From Pseudomonas fluorescens (lineage in GTDB: Bacteria; Pseudomonadota; Gammaproteobacteria; Pseudomonadales; Pseudomonadaceae): a stretch of DNA of 64,000 bases. The notes beneath the pieces were generated by a model. It did not search any database, was not told where the DNA came from, and saw nothing but the letters and a program-made list of their open reading frames with translations. Positions 34,934-43,688 of this stretch are shown here, piece by piece; position 1 is the first letter of the stretch; each line of letters begins with the position of its first letter. A program made the translations under genes and the position numbers. The stretch spans positions 186,001-250,000 of the forward strand of contig NZ_MOBX01000013.1 in assembly GCF_003732425.1 (NCBI RefSeq), in the 5' to 3' direction.

Positions 34934-37792
34934 ATGGATGGTAACGGTCCCGCCGACAAATCGCCTGTCGACAAAGAAAACTCTTCATTGGATGCTGCCG
35001 AAACCCAGTACAGGTGCGAGAGGGAACGAATTCGTCTGCGCCGTGACGGGCTGAACATAAAACTACCCGTTCCACCCGATACCGATACACGCAGCTCGAT
35101 TTGGGGACTGGCCTTATCGGGTGGTGGTATTCGCAGTGCAACGTTCTGTTTGGGGGTCACCCAGGCAATGGCTCGTGCCCGTGCGCCCGATAACAGTGTG
35201 GGGAGCACAACAAAAAACGATATCGGAAAATTTCTGTTACCTCACTTTGACTATCTCTCCAGCGTCAGTGGCGGCGGTTATTTCGGTGCATTTTTCTGCA
35301 GTCTGTTTCAGGGCGGCAGGCTACGTCCCTATCTGGAAAAGTCGAGTGTCCAACAGGGCCCCATAGAGCAACCTGATGCTGTTCCCTCCGACCCCGCTAT
35401 CAAAGTAGCGGCCAGTAACGCCTACGAAGTCCTACGCTTCGAACCGCCGGGGCGCATTCACACCCATATTCGCTATGACGAAAGCGGGGAACATCATGTC
35501 GGCGATGGCCCCACAGCGTGGCTGCGGGAAAACGGCCGATACTTGACGCCCTCTGGTTCAGGCGATGTGTTCTATGGAGTGGCATTAGCGATTCGCAATT
35601 GGCTGTCCGTGCATTTCGTGATTGGCATGCCAATCCTCGCGATCCTTGCGTTCCTGATGCTGATTCAGCAGTTCGTAAACTGGTATGTGATGAATCGCTT
35701 TACCGATGCGCCTTGGTCCCATCTGAGTTCGTCGCTTTGGTGGATACCACTGGGTTATCTGTTGCTGTTCACAGCCCCTCAGACAGTGGGCTTCTGGCTG
35801 TTCTATTCCAAGAAAAATGTGGATAGCGACGAACCCGAGCCGCTCAATCTGGCTATGTTGATATGCATGTGCCTGGCAGCGGCATTACTGGTGGCGCTTG
35901 TGTATTTTGACGATACACGCTTGACCAGATTGCTCTTGGTTGGATACCTGGTGTTTCCCGTGCTCATTCTTGCAGTTTGCTGGGGCATTTTGTCCGCCTA
36001 TCGGCCAGGACCCGGTCAGCGGACCATCCGCGGCTTTAGGGTGCAGATCACCAAAAGCCTGTCCTCGTCGATCATTACCGTTCTGGTGCTGACTTTTCTC
36101 GCGGCCGCACTTGAGGCGTCACGCTGGCTCTTCGAGTTCTTGTCCAGGTTTTCGGTGCTGACGCTCTTGACGCCGGCCGGCGTTCTGGCCGCAACAGTCT
36201 GGGTTACCCGTACCGTTACCGGATTGATGGACGAGCGCTCAAGTAAACAGTCCATTCTCAAATTACCGTTACCGCTGCTGGCGATGGTGCTTGGCGGGGG
36301 GATGTTCTGCCTTGTGGTGCTGTCTTGGGGGGTGCTGTTGCAGTGGCTCCTGATACCCGCCATTTACGTCTACCCGATCGCTTGGTGGAAAGCGATCCCC
36401 GTTCTGGTTATCGCCTCCATACTAACGGCCATTGGCGGCTCCTTTTTCGGTTTCTTGAATCTTTCTTCCTTGCAGGCGCTGTATTCGGCGCGGCTGACCA
36501 GAGCGTATCTGGGGGCCTCGAATGGGTATCGATTCAAATGGTCGGATGTGCTGAAAGAACGGGTAGACAAGCTGAGTGTCAGCGAAGCCCTGCCTGGCGA
36601 CGATCTCTCGCTGGAGGACTACTACGGCAGTCAATCACTGGCACCACTGCATCTGATCAACATTACCGTGAATCTGACCGTCGACCCGGCAGGGCAACTG
36701 GTTCAGCGAGATCGCAAAGGTATTCCACTGTGTATTGCGCCCAGTACCTACAGGCCGAAAATGGAGGCCAATGGCGACCTGGCAAAAGTCGTCTGCAACT
36801 ACAAATTCATTCTGGACGGCACCCCGCGCACACGTTCCAGGAAACGGCACGCGATTAGTGAGGCCGACCAGGCGCTGACCGTCGGGCATTGGGTAGCCAC
36901 ATCGGGCGCAGCATTCTCCACCGGTCTGGGACGAACCACATCGCTGGGTACTTCGCTGGTTTGCGGGTTGGCCAATGTACGTCTGGGGACGTGGTGGCCA
37001 GCCAACTTCGTTGAAGAAAACGCCTCCACGAACCAGACTCCGCAACCCAAGGATCCGCTCCTGGCCAGATGGCTACCGACACCGTGCTATCTGTTCAATG
37101 AGTTGACGGCCAGCTTTCATGGCCATCATCGCGATTACCTATATTTGTCTGATGGCGGGCATTTCGAAAATACGGGGGCGTATGAATTGCTGCGGCCTGG
37201 TCGTCGGCTCGATCTGATCGTCCTGTGTGACTGTGGGGCAGACCCGGACTATCAGTTTGAAGACATCGCCAATCTTATCCGCTTGGCGCGACTGGATCTG
37301 AAGCTGGAGATAGAGGTTGATAGGGACTATCTGACCGACAGCCGCTTTAAAGTGTTGGAGAACATCATCGGTTGCTACGAAGACTTCCTCACAAAAACGG
37401 CTAAGGGCGATGGCCTTGATGCGTCCAGCACAGCGGATGACCAGTGCGCGTTACTTTTCAATGTCTACGATCATGATTCTGCGCCGCGTCGGCTGGTCTG
37501 CGTCCTGCTGGTAATCAAGCCGAACTTGATCCGGCGAGTAAACGATGATGTACGGTTCTACTCGGTCACCCATCCGGCGTTCCCGAACGAGCCGACCATT
37601 AATCAGTTCTTCAACGAGTCGCAGTTCGAAAGCTACCGACAGCTAGGCCTCGGTATCGGTCAACTACTGTTCGGTAGCGGACGAAGGACACACACCAATA
37701 GGAAGAGCGGGGCGCTTGAAAGCTATGAGACCGTGCTCTGGGCGTACCTGAACGAGAAGTTCAAAAAGATCGGCAAGCCCGTTCATGCCTGA
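34934..37792 (+). CDS. Patatin-like phospholipase with multi-helix membrane insert
   Basis: 952 residues. Patatin landmarks are split around a large insert. The oxyanion loop LSGGGIRSATFCLG is at 61-74, the nucleophile Ser112 lies in S-V-S-G-G (consensus G-x-S-x-G with the first Gly changed), and the catalytic Asp740 lies in SDGGHFENTGAYELL. Between them, about residues 218-510 hold eight or nine hydrophobic segments, so the enzyme is an integral membrane protein. The lipase halves would sit on the same side. Likely activity is acyl hydrolysis of phospholipid. It is the last gene of the lipoprotein-small protein-patatin cassette. Partners and trigger are unknown; defence, envelope remodelling and toxin roles are all possible. 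Confidence 0.8.
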   Translation: MDGNGPADKSPVDKENSSLDAAETQYRCERERIRLRRDGLNIKLPVPPDTDTRSSIWGLALSGGGIRSATFCLGVTQAMARARAPDNSVGSTTKNDIGKFLLPHFDYLSSVSGGGYFGAFFCSLFQGGRLRPYLEKSSVQQGPIEQPDAVPSDPAIKVAASNAYEVLRFEPPGRIHTHIRYDESGEHHVGDGPTAWLRENGRYLTPSGSGDVFYGVALAIRNWLSVHFVIGMPILAILAFLMLIQQFVNWYVMNRFTDAPWSHLSSSLWWIPLGYLLLFTAPQTVGFWLFYSKKNVDSDEPEPLNLAMLICMCLAAALLVALVYFDDTRLTRLLLVGYLVFPVLILAVCWGILSAYRPGPGQRTIRGFRVQITKSLSSSIITVLVLTFLAAALEASRWLFEFLSRFSVLTLLTPAGVLAATVWVTRTVTGLMDERSSKQSILKLPLPLLAMVLGGGMFCLVVLSWGVLLQWLLIPAIYVYPIAWWKAIPVLVIASILTAIGGSFFGFLNLSSLQALYSARLTRAYLGASNGYRFKWSDVLKERVDKLSVSEALPGDDLSLEDYYGSQSLAPLHLINITVNLTVDPAGQLVQRDRKGIPLCIAPSTYRPKMEANGDLAKVVCNYKFILDGTPRTRSRKRHAISEADQALTVGHWVATSGAAFSTGLGRTTSLGTSLVCGLANVRLGTWWPANFVEENASTNQTPQPKDPLLARWLPTPCYLFNELTASFHGHHRDYLYLSDGGHFENTGAYELLRPGRRLDLIVLCDCGADPDYQFEDIANLIRLARLDLKLEIEVDRDYLTDSRFKVLENIIGCYEDFLTKTAKGDGLDASSTADDQCALLFNVYDHDSAPRRLVCVLLVIKPNLIRRVNDDVRFYSVTHPAFPNEPTINQFFNESQFESYRQLGLGIGQLLFGSGRRTHTNRKSGALESYETVLWAYLNEKFKKIGKPVHA

Positions 37793-37840
37793 GTCCCTGC
37801 GGATTAGCTTTGTAAACCAGCGGTTCCATTATCCGGGTGC

Positions 37841-38103
37841 ATGCATGCCATGACCGATAGCAGCCAGTCAGCTTCAAAGCACTCAATCTTCCTGGCCTTT
37901 CAAGGCGGGGAGCAAAGGGAATTATTCATATAGGTGGGTTGCTCGCCATTAATGAGCTTGAATTGGATATAAAAGGCGTATCCGGTACTTCTGCAGGCTC
38001 GATAGTAGCGGCGTTGGTTGCTGGCGGCTTCAACGGGATTGATCTGGCAGACCCTGCGTGCACGAGCAGCGGAACACGCTGCCCTGAAGTGAAACGGCAC
38101 TGA
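37841..38103 (+). pseudogene. Patatin-like phospholipase fragment, frameshifted
   Basis: An ATG at 37841 or 37850 leads into SIFLAFQGG, the patatin glycine loop, which then breaks: one G is missing from the run at 37907-37910 and the frame stops at 37931. One frame over, GIIHIGGLLAINELELDIKG followed by VSGTSAGSIVAALVAGGFNG continues the domain perfectly, with G-T-S-A-G as nucleophile motif. The frame then ends at 38103 after unrelated residues, so the C-terminal catalytic Asp region is also gone. This is a soluble-type patatin, different from the membrane patatin upstream. Confidence 0.85.
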
Positions 38104-38828
38104 ATCAGTTTCATCGGCAGCCACCTCATTCAATGACTCGCCATGAACACGAAGGACATGGCCCGTTGAGAGAATGGATGCCAGAAGCAGATATGTCGAA
38201 TCAGTGCCTTACGAGACTCATGAGCATTTCTAACATGGCATCTTGTTTAACATAATATACATTACACGTAACAAGATGTTGCGAGATCAGCCCGGTTGCA
38301 CAGTTGTCGAGGTTACTGAAATGTGAGAAAAAACTGCAAAAGATGAGAATGCCGCAAAATCAAGACCTTAATTTTCGTATTTCATCCGGCACCTCACGAA
38401 TTCTCAGTAAAATATGAGGATCTGGCAGCCAGAAAGCTCGGAAGAATTTTCTTGGCTGTGTGGCAACGCGGGCCTTTGCCGTCTCTGTAATGCCTAATTT
38501 TACGTCATGCGCAGCGAATCCAAAAACATCCCCTCCGATTGCGTGATCGCACACTGCATGCGAAATCGCCTATTCGTTTGAATTAAAGGAGTCTTTTTAG
38601 GGCGTGCTTGTTCGTTTACGGCATTACTCACGTCAGAAATCCACCCTTAAACGCGTCGCTGTGTGAAATCTGGAACGTATCGCGTGGACTTGTTGCGCAG
38701 ATCTAGAGGGCTGTCACATCAGATTTAAAGCCTGGTGAAGCCTCTTCCTTTCTCCACAAAGGTCTCTGCCACCGCATGCTTGAATGCCACCCTACAAACG
38801 TTGCCTCACCAATTGATGGAGAAATTAC
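38104..38828. other. AT-rich gap without a supported gene
   Basis: About 725 bases between the patatin fragment and the 182-residue gene. Short open frames exist (one of 64 codons at 38360-38554 on the minus strand) but none has a ribosome site or a family I recognise. Base composition is visibly richer in A and T than the catabolic regions, as expected of decayed foreign DNA. It contains one spaced inverted repeat. Confidence 0.5.
38239..38278. repeat. Inverted repeat CATCTTGTT-N22-AACAAGATG
   Basis: Nine bases pair perfectly across a 22-base AT-rich centre. It could be an operator, the remnant of a terminal repeat or a chance palindrome. It lies in gene-free DNA and no flanking duplication was found by eye. 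Confidence 0.3.
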
Positions 38829-39377
38829 ATGTGGCTGTGTACCGAATGGAAAATCGACTGGGACGCCGTAGCGGCTGTGGCGACGTCTGCTGCTGCAACA
38901 ATTGCACTTATTATCTGGAGCTTTGATAAAGCTCAAAGAAAACGTGAACGGGCTGCAAGCGCAAAGCTCCTAGCTCAGATCATGACCACTCCCGTTGGAG
39001 CTACCCAGATAGAGATCGCGAAATTCAGATGCTATGTAGTGCCCTCTGATGGCGATCAAACCTATGTGGTGGATTTGCTAAATGATGAAAACACACGGAA
39101 AGATCTGGCTGCTCAAGCCACGAAAATCACGATCGAGCTACCATCTCAATTCTTAGATAAAGCTGACATTTTCAATGAGACAGTCAACAACAGGCTTGCC
39201 AATGCTTTCTCACAAGTGAACCGCCTAAAAAAGATGTCCAGCCTCCTGGGTGATCTACCAAACTCAGCAACGGAAGACGAAATTTCTCAGCACCTTATGG
39301 CCGTTCTCAGCCAAATCAAAGAGTCGGAACAAGCCACAATGGAAGCTTTCCAAGCTCTTTTAAGAGCCGGAAAATAA
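38829..39377 (+). CDS. Small membrane-anchored hypothetical protein
   Basis: 182 residues. One membrane helix near the N-terminus (about 13-33, VAAVATSAAATIALIIWSF) is followed by a charged KAQRKRER stop-transfer region, so the remaining 145 residues are probably cytoplasmic. The soluble part has alternating strand- and helix-like stretches and ends in a helix-rich tail (EDEISQHLMAVLSQIKESEQ). GGAG precedes the ATG. Codon use is more AT-rich than in the catabolic genes. I do not recognise a family. It stands alone between gene-free DNA and a convergent MarR gene. Confidence 0.7.
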   Translation: MWLCTEWKIDWDAVAAVATSAAATIALIIWSFDKAQRKRERAASAKLLAQIMTTPVGATQIEIAKFRCYVVPSDGDQTYVVDLLNDENTRKDLAAQATKITIELPSQFLDKADIFNETVNNRLANAFSQVNRLKKMSSLLGDLPNSATEDEISQHLMAVLSQIKESEQATMEAFQALLRAGK

Positions 39378-39421
39378 TCTTGAGTTAGATTTACACCGAT
39401 TCGCGCTTATAACAAAAAGCC

Positions 39422-39455
39422 ATAACTCAACTAAACATCTATTTAGTTGAGTTAT
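39422..39455 (-). terminator. 14-bp perfect hairpin after the MarR gene
   Basis: ATAACTCAACTAAA pairs exactly with TTTAGTTGAGTTAT across a 6-base loop. Read on the minus strand it is followed by GGCTTTTTG, so it suits termination of the MarR transcript. It also lies 45 bases after the stop of the plus-strand gene. The stem is unusually AT-rich. Confidence 0.55.
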
Positions 39456-39504
39456 AAAGCTATCTGCTGTCGAGCATGAAATCTCCGGTTACTGGCAGAT
39501 TTTT

Positions 39505-39972
39505 CTAAAGTCGATGCTCAACTATTTTTTGGAGTAATTTTTTACCTAACTTGGCAATAGGTGCGAGGTCCGAGCCCGCGAAAAGTGCGGTGATGTGTAG
39601 TACGTCCGCACCGACATTATTTAATGAATTTTGCCAGCGACCGTATAGAGCGCCTAGCGCAAGCTCATAAATTTCAAGACCTTGATCAGTTAACTGCAGC
39701 ATAACTTTCCGACGATCTGGCTTCTCCCGTCGGCGCTGCACAAAGCCTGACTTTTCAAGTTTATCGATACTTTGTGCGATTTTGGATGAAATGATATTCA
39801 AATGCTGACTACATTGCTCCGTTGTCAGCGCAGTACCCTGCGCCAAGCTATCAAGAATTCGAAAGTCCATGAGTGTCAGGTTTTGGCTGGCCACGGCCTC
39901 CTCTATCCATTGCCCCATCGCTTTGTTTACGCTCTCAAAAATATTAAACGCGTCAATTAAATTCGTATGCAC
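39505..39972 (-). CDS. MarR-family transcriptional regulator
   Basis: 155 residues, normal MarR length. The winged helix-turn-helix covers about 50-100 (LTTEQCSQHLNIISSKIAQSIDKLEKSG, then the wing RREKPDRRKVMLQLTDQG). The start is GTG with AGGAGG five bases upstream. It diverges from a TetR gene and the efflux operon across 293 bases. MarR proteins of this kind repress efflux genes until a phenolic ligand binds. Which of the two regulators controls the pump is not visible. Confidence 0.88.
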   Translation of the reverse strand: MHTNLIDAFNIFESVNKAMGQWIEEAVASQNLTLMDFRILDSLAQGTALTTEQCSQHLNIISSKIAQSIDKLEKSGFVQRRREKPDRRKVMLQLTDQGLEIYELALGALYGRWQNSLNNVGADVLHITALFAGSDLAPIAKLGKKLLQKIVEHRL

Positions 39973-40025
39973 TCCTGCCTCCTAAGCACTGCAACTACAA
40001 TAAAACTAAACGACCACACACAGCT

Positions 40026-40040
40026 TGCTATTAACTAGCA
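40026..40040. promoter_or_regulatory. Possible operator TGCTA-N5-TAGCA
   Basis: A palindrome of two 5-base arms lies 54 bases upstream of the MarR start in the MarR/TetR divergent gap. Its symmetry and size fit a MarR or TetR site, but there is only one copy and no known consensus match. Confidence 0.35.
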
Positions 40041-40265
40041 GTAACCGCCGATTTATAAAAATGACACAAAATGGCATATAGACAGCAATAAGCCAGCCAC
40101 TCTAACAGTCACGGGCTCGATGAGTTATTACAAAAAGCCATAGTCACTATTCATGTTATGAATGCCTTATTCGCCCCCATTTTATTGACCGGGATTATAT
40201 TTGGACATATAAATACCCACAGTTTCTATTGGCGTTTTCACGCTCAAAAACAATCAGAGCACTAT

Positions 40266-40886
40266 ATGGAATCCAAGCCCGACCACCTGAAATCCGCCAA
40301 GCTGCGTAGCAGATCCTCCATAGGGGCTGTTCGCAGTCCTCAGAGCACAGAGGCCATTCTTGAGGCTGCTGCAGCGATTCTCGAGGAGCGTGGGTATCGA
40401 GCATTTACTATGGATGCCCTGGTGGAACGGGCCGGTTCGAGCAAGCCTACGATCTACCGGTGGTGGAAAAACAAGAGCGCCTTGCTTAGGGATGTTTATG
40501 AACGCACCGCCCTGACATTCGTGACACAGCCGGACACTGGAGATTTGAATAAAGACTTGATCGTTCACCTGCGCTCACTTTGGAGTTGGTGGCGGACCTC
40601 AAGTGCGGGCGAAACATTGCGTAGCCTGATTGCCGAGATACAGCACGAACCGCAGGCTCTAGAGGAGTTCAGAAAAGAGTTTTTGCCACGTCGCGAGCGT
40701 ACGTTAAGAAAGATTTTTGCACGCGCTGTAGAGTCGGGCGACATCGTTGAAGGTCCAGCCGTTGAAAGCGCAGTCTCGCTACTTACCGGTATGTCGTGGC
40801 TTCATTTGGTAACGGCGAACCTCGATAACCTGGATGACATCGACCATTCAGTCTCCGTAATCGTTAAAGGACTAAGAGCCAGTTAA
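40266..40886 (+). CDS. TetR/AcrR-family transcriptional regulator
   Basis: 206 residues from the ATG at 40266. The frame is open 36 codons further up, but that part has no homology. The N-terminal helix-turn-helix is classic TetR (AILEERGYRAFTMDALVERAGSSKPTIYRWW). The rest is a helical ligand domain of the TetR_C_11-like type (VHLRSLWSWWRTSSAGETLR). It lies directly upstream of the outer membrane factor gene (96 bases) on the same strand, so it probably represses the pump and may share its promoter. Confidence 0.88.
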   Translation: MESKPDHLKSAKLRSRSSIGAVRSPQSTEAILEAAAAILEERGYRAFTMDALVERAGSSKPTIYRWWKNKSALLRDVYERTALTFVTQPDTGDLNKDLIVHLRSLWSWWRTSSAGETLRSLIAEIQHEPQALEEFRKEFLPRRERTLRKIFARAVESGDIVEGPAVESAVSLLTGMSWLHLVTANLDNLDDIDHSVSVIVKGLRAS

Positions 40887-40981
40887 GTCGCCTTTTTTTG
40901 CCCATAACGACACTGACAGTTTTTATTGAATCCTGCCCCATCTTTGGCCTGATTTCTATTTGCCGTAAGAGAACAAACGTA

Positions 40982-42490
40982 ATGAACAGTTGTAAAAACG
41001 AGGCGTCAGCGCACCCACGTTATGGGCTTCCCCTTGCCGCTCGATTCTCGGTAGCGGCGTTGGTGGTCCTGCTAAGCGGATGCGCCTTCAATGATTTGAA
41101 GCCAGTCTCAAGCCTGCAAGAACCCGGAAACGCCAGTGAAACCTTAGCCGATGGCGGGGCCACGCTATCGCCATCTGCTTGGCCAACTCAAACCTGGTGG
41201 AGCAGTTTCAACGACAAGCAACTGGATAATCTGGTTGAGGAGGCGCTGGCACAAAGCCCGACGCTGCGCTCCGCTGCCGCTCGCGTGCGCCAGGCGAGCG
41301 CGCTGGAAGCAATAGAGGGCGCGTCGCTGTTGCCGCGTATCGACGCATCAGCGAGCACCACCCGTGAGCGATTCAGTTCAAATGGCACCACCCCTGCCCC
41401 GGTTAAAGGCACCTGGCAAAATGTCGATCAGGCAACGCTGAATGTCGGTTACGAATTGGATTTCTGGGGAAAGAACCGCGAAGCGGTTGAAGCCGCTGTT
41501 GGGCGCAGAAAGGCGCTTGAAGTCGATAGTCGCGCGGCATCATTGATTTTGTCATCGGCCGTTGTACAGACGTATATCGCCCTGCAGGATACGTACGAGC
41601 AGCTAGACGTAGCCCAGGCTTTGTTGAACCAGCAAATCGATATCGAAAAACTCACCCAACAACGATTCACTGCTGAGTTGGGCAGTCAGATCGATATCAA
41701 GCAATCACAGGCATCGCTTCCCGCCAGTCGCGCCAATATCGCGGCCTTGAAGGAAATGATCGAGCTGAACCAGAACAAGCTTGCCTCTTTGTTGGGCCAA
41801 GGGCCTGATCGAGGTAGATCGATTACCCGCCCTCACCTGCTAGCCAGCAACAACGTGGTGATGCCCACAAACATTCCAGCCGAACTGGTGGGACACCGCC
41901 CCGATGTTGTTGCTCAGCGCTGGCGTGTAGAGGCGTCGGGGCATGAGATTGAAGTCGCGAAAGCGCGTTTTTATCCCAATGTGAATCTGACAGCCTTCGT
42001 GGGGTTGCAAAGCCTTGCGTTCAGCACTTTCAACGATCACAGCAGCCGAATTCTGGGCGTGTCGCCCGCTATCAGTCTGCCCATCTTTGAGGGCGGGCGT
42101 TTGCGCGGCAATCTGAGTGCACAGAACGCGGCTTACGACCTCGCCGTCGAAAATTACAACCAGACCGTTGTCGATGCGCTTCGCGATATTGCCGATCAGT
42201 TGTCTTCGCTGCGTTGGTTGAAAGAGCGAATGGCGCAGCAATTGGATGCGGTCAATACCGCGCAAGCCGCTTCTGATCTGGTCAACCTGCGTTACGGCGC
42301 GGGATTGGCAACCTATCTGCAAGTACTGGCCACCGAGAATGCGACCTTGGCCCAGAAGCGCCAACTGGTGACGCTGGAGTCTCGCGCACTGTCGCTGCAA
42401 GCGAACCTGAGCCGAGCATTGGGCGGTGGCTATCGCCCGGAACTCCCTGCCTCCTCCCCTGCAAATTCCACCGTAGTTGATAAATCATGA
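40982..42490 (+). CDS. Efflux outer membrane lipoprotein (NodT/OprM family)
   Basis: 502 residues. It has a lipoprotein signal with Cys34 in LLSGC and the TolC-like repeats of RND/EmrAB-type outer membrane factors (WWSSFNDKQLDNLVEEALAQ, PAELVGHRPDVVAQRWRVEA, AISLPIFEGGRLRGNLSAQN). It forms the trimeric exit duct for the pump encoded by the next two genes. The start at 40982 has a modest AAGAGA. Its stop overlaps the HlyD start by four bases, so the three genes are one translation-coupled operon. Confidence 0.93.
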   Translation: MNSCKNEASAHPRYGLPLAARFSVAALVVLLSGCAFNDLKPVSSLQEPGNASETLADGGATLSPSAWPTQTWWSSFNDKQLDNLVEEALAQSPTLRSAAARVRQASALEAIEGASLLPRIDASASTTRERFSSNGTTPAPVKGTWQNVDQATLNVGYELDFWGKNREAVEAAVGRRKALEVDSRAASLILSSAVVQTYIALQDTYEQLDVAQALLNQQIDIEKLTQQRFTAELGSQIDIKQSQASLPASRANIAALKEMIELNQNKLASLLGQGPDRGRSITRPHLLASNNVVMPTNIPAELVGHRPDVVAQRWRVEASGHEIEVAKARFYPNVNLTAFVGLQSLAFSTFNDHSSRILGVSPAISLPIFEGGRLRGNLSAQNAAYDLAVENYNQTVVDALRDIADQLSSLRWLKERMAQQLDAVNTAQAASDLVNLRYGAGLATYLQVLATENATLAQKRQLVTLESRALSLQANLSRALGGGYRPELPASSPANSTVVDKS

Positions 42491-43677
42491 CCTCCCCAAC
42501 GCCCTCCTCTGCTGACGCCTCCCGTCCATCCAAGTCATTTCGTCCGCAGTTGCTACTGATTGCAGCGATCGTCCTGCTATTAGCCATCCTCGCGAGCTGG
42601 TACTTCCTTGGTCTTGGCCGCGAATCCACCGATGATGCCTACGTGGACGGTAATATTGTGCAGGTGACCTCTCAGGTCAGCGGAACCGTGACAGTCATCA
42701 GCGCCGATAACACCGACCATATCGATGCCCACGCTCCTTTGGTCACGCTCAATGCAGTCGATGCCGAAATCCAGTATCAACGCACTCAATCGAACCTGGC
42801 CCGCACCGTACGACAGGCGCGCACCCAGTATTACCAGGTGCAACAACTGGAAGCTGAGGTCAGTCAGCGGCAGAACGACGTGCGCAAGGCTCGGGATGAC
42901 GTTCGACGTCGCAGTCAACTTGCCGCAAGCGGCGCGGTGTCTCGGGAAGAGATCAGCCACGCCGAGGAAGTGCTGAAAAACGCGCTCGCCGGGCTCGACG
43001 GCACGCGGCATGCATTGGCAGTGCGCCTGGCCATGGTGGATAACACCACGCTACGAACGCATCCCGACGTGCTGGTGGCTGCTGCCAATCTGCGTGATGC
43101 GTTTATTTCCCTGCATCGCACACAAATTAACTCGCCGGTTAGCGGACTGATCACCAAGCGCAGTGTGCAGGTCGGCCAGCGCATCAGTCCGGGTGTTGCT
43201 CTGATGTCTGTCGTTCCGATCGATCAGGTTTGGGTGAACGCCAACTTCAAGGAATCGCAGATCGAGGACTTGCGAATCGGACAACCTGTGGAGTTGCACG
43301 CCGATGCCTATGCACGCAAGGTTATGTTTCACGGAACCATCGTAGGGCTGGATGCCGGGACTGGCAGCGCTTTTTCGTTGATGCCGGCACAAAACGCTAC
43401 GGGCAACTGGATCAAAGTCACTCAACGCGTGCCGGTCCGTATCGCCCTGCGTCCTGACGAAATTGCCGCCAATCCATTGCGCTTGGGGCTATCAATGAGG
43501 GTGTCCGTTGATACCACCGATACCAGCGGCGAGCGACTTAATAAAAAGACACCAGCGCAACCTGCCTATAGCACCGATATCTTTGAGAACGAACTCAAGG
43601 ATGCGAATGACATCGTCGAACAAATAATCAGCGCCAACGAAGACCGTGGCCCCTCCTCCCAGCTGTTGAAACCTTGA
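42487..43677 (+). CDS. HlyD/EmrA-family membrane fusion protein
   Basis: 396 residues. One membrane helix at about 20-40 (LLLIAAIVLLLAILASWYF) is followed by the biotinyl-lipoyl half STDDAYVDGNIVQVTSQVSG, a coiled-coil hairpin, and the second half with VGQRISPGVALMSVVPIDQVWVNANFKE. This is the EmrA pattern and it couples with DHA2 carriers. It bridges the inner-membrane carrier and the outer membrane duct. The last residues form a polar tail not typical of EmrA. Overlaps its upstream neighbour by ATGA. Confidence 0.93.
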   Translation: MTSPTPSSADASRPSKSFRPQLLLIAAIVLLLAILASWYFLGLGRESTDDAYVDGNIVQVTSQVSGTVTVISADNTDHIDAHAPLVTLNAVDAEIQYQRTQSNLARTVRQARTQYYQVQQLEAEVSQRQNDVRKARDDVRRRSQLAASGAVSREEISHAEEVLKNALAGLDGTRHALAVRLAMVDNTTLRTHPDVLVAAANLRDAFISLHRTQINSPVSGLITKRSVQVGQRISPGVALMSVVPIDQVWVNANFKESQIEDLRIGQPVELHADAYARKVMFHGTIVGLDAGTGSAFSLMPAQNATGNWIKVTQRVPVRIALRPDEIAANPLRLGLSMRVSVDTTDTSGERLNKKTPAQPAYSTDIFENELKDANDIVEQIISANEDRGPSSQLLKP

Positions 43678-43688
43678 CGAGTCCGCTC

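Noticed and set aside
38360..38554. 64-codon minus-strand frame in the AT-rich gap
   Set aside because: No ribosome site, no signal or membrane segment and no recognisable family; chance-sized.
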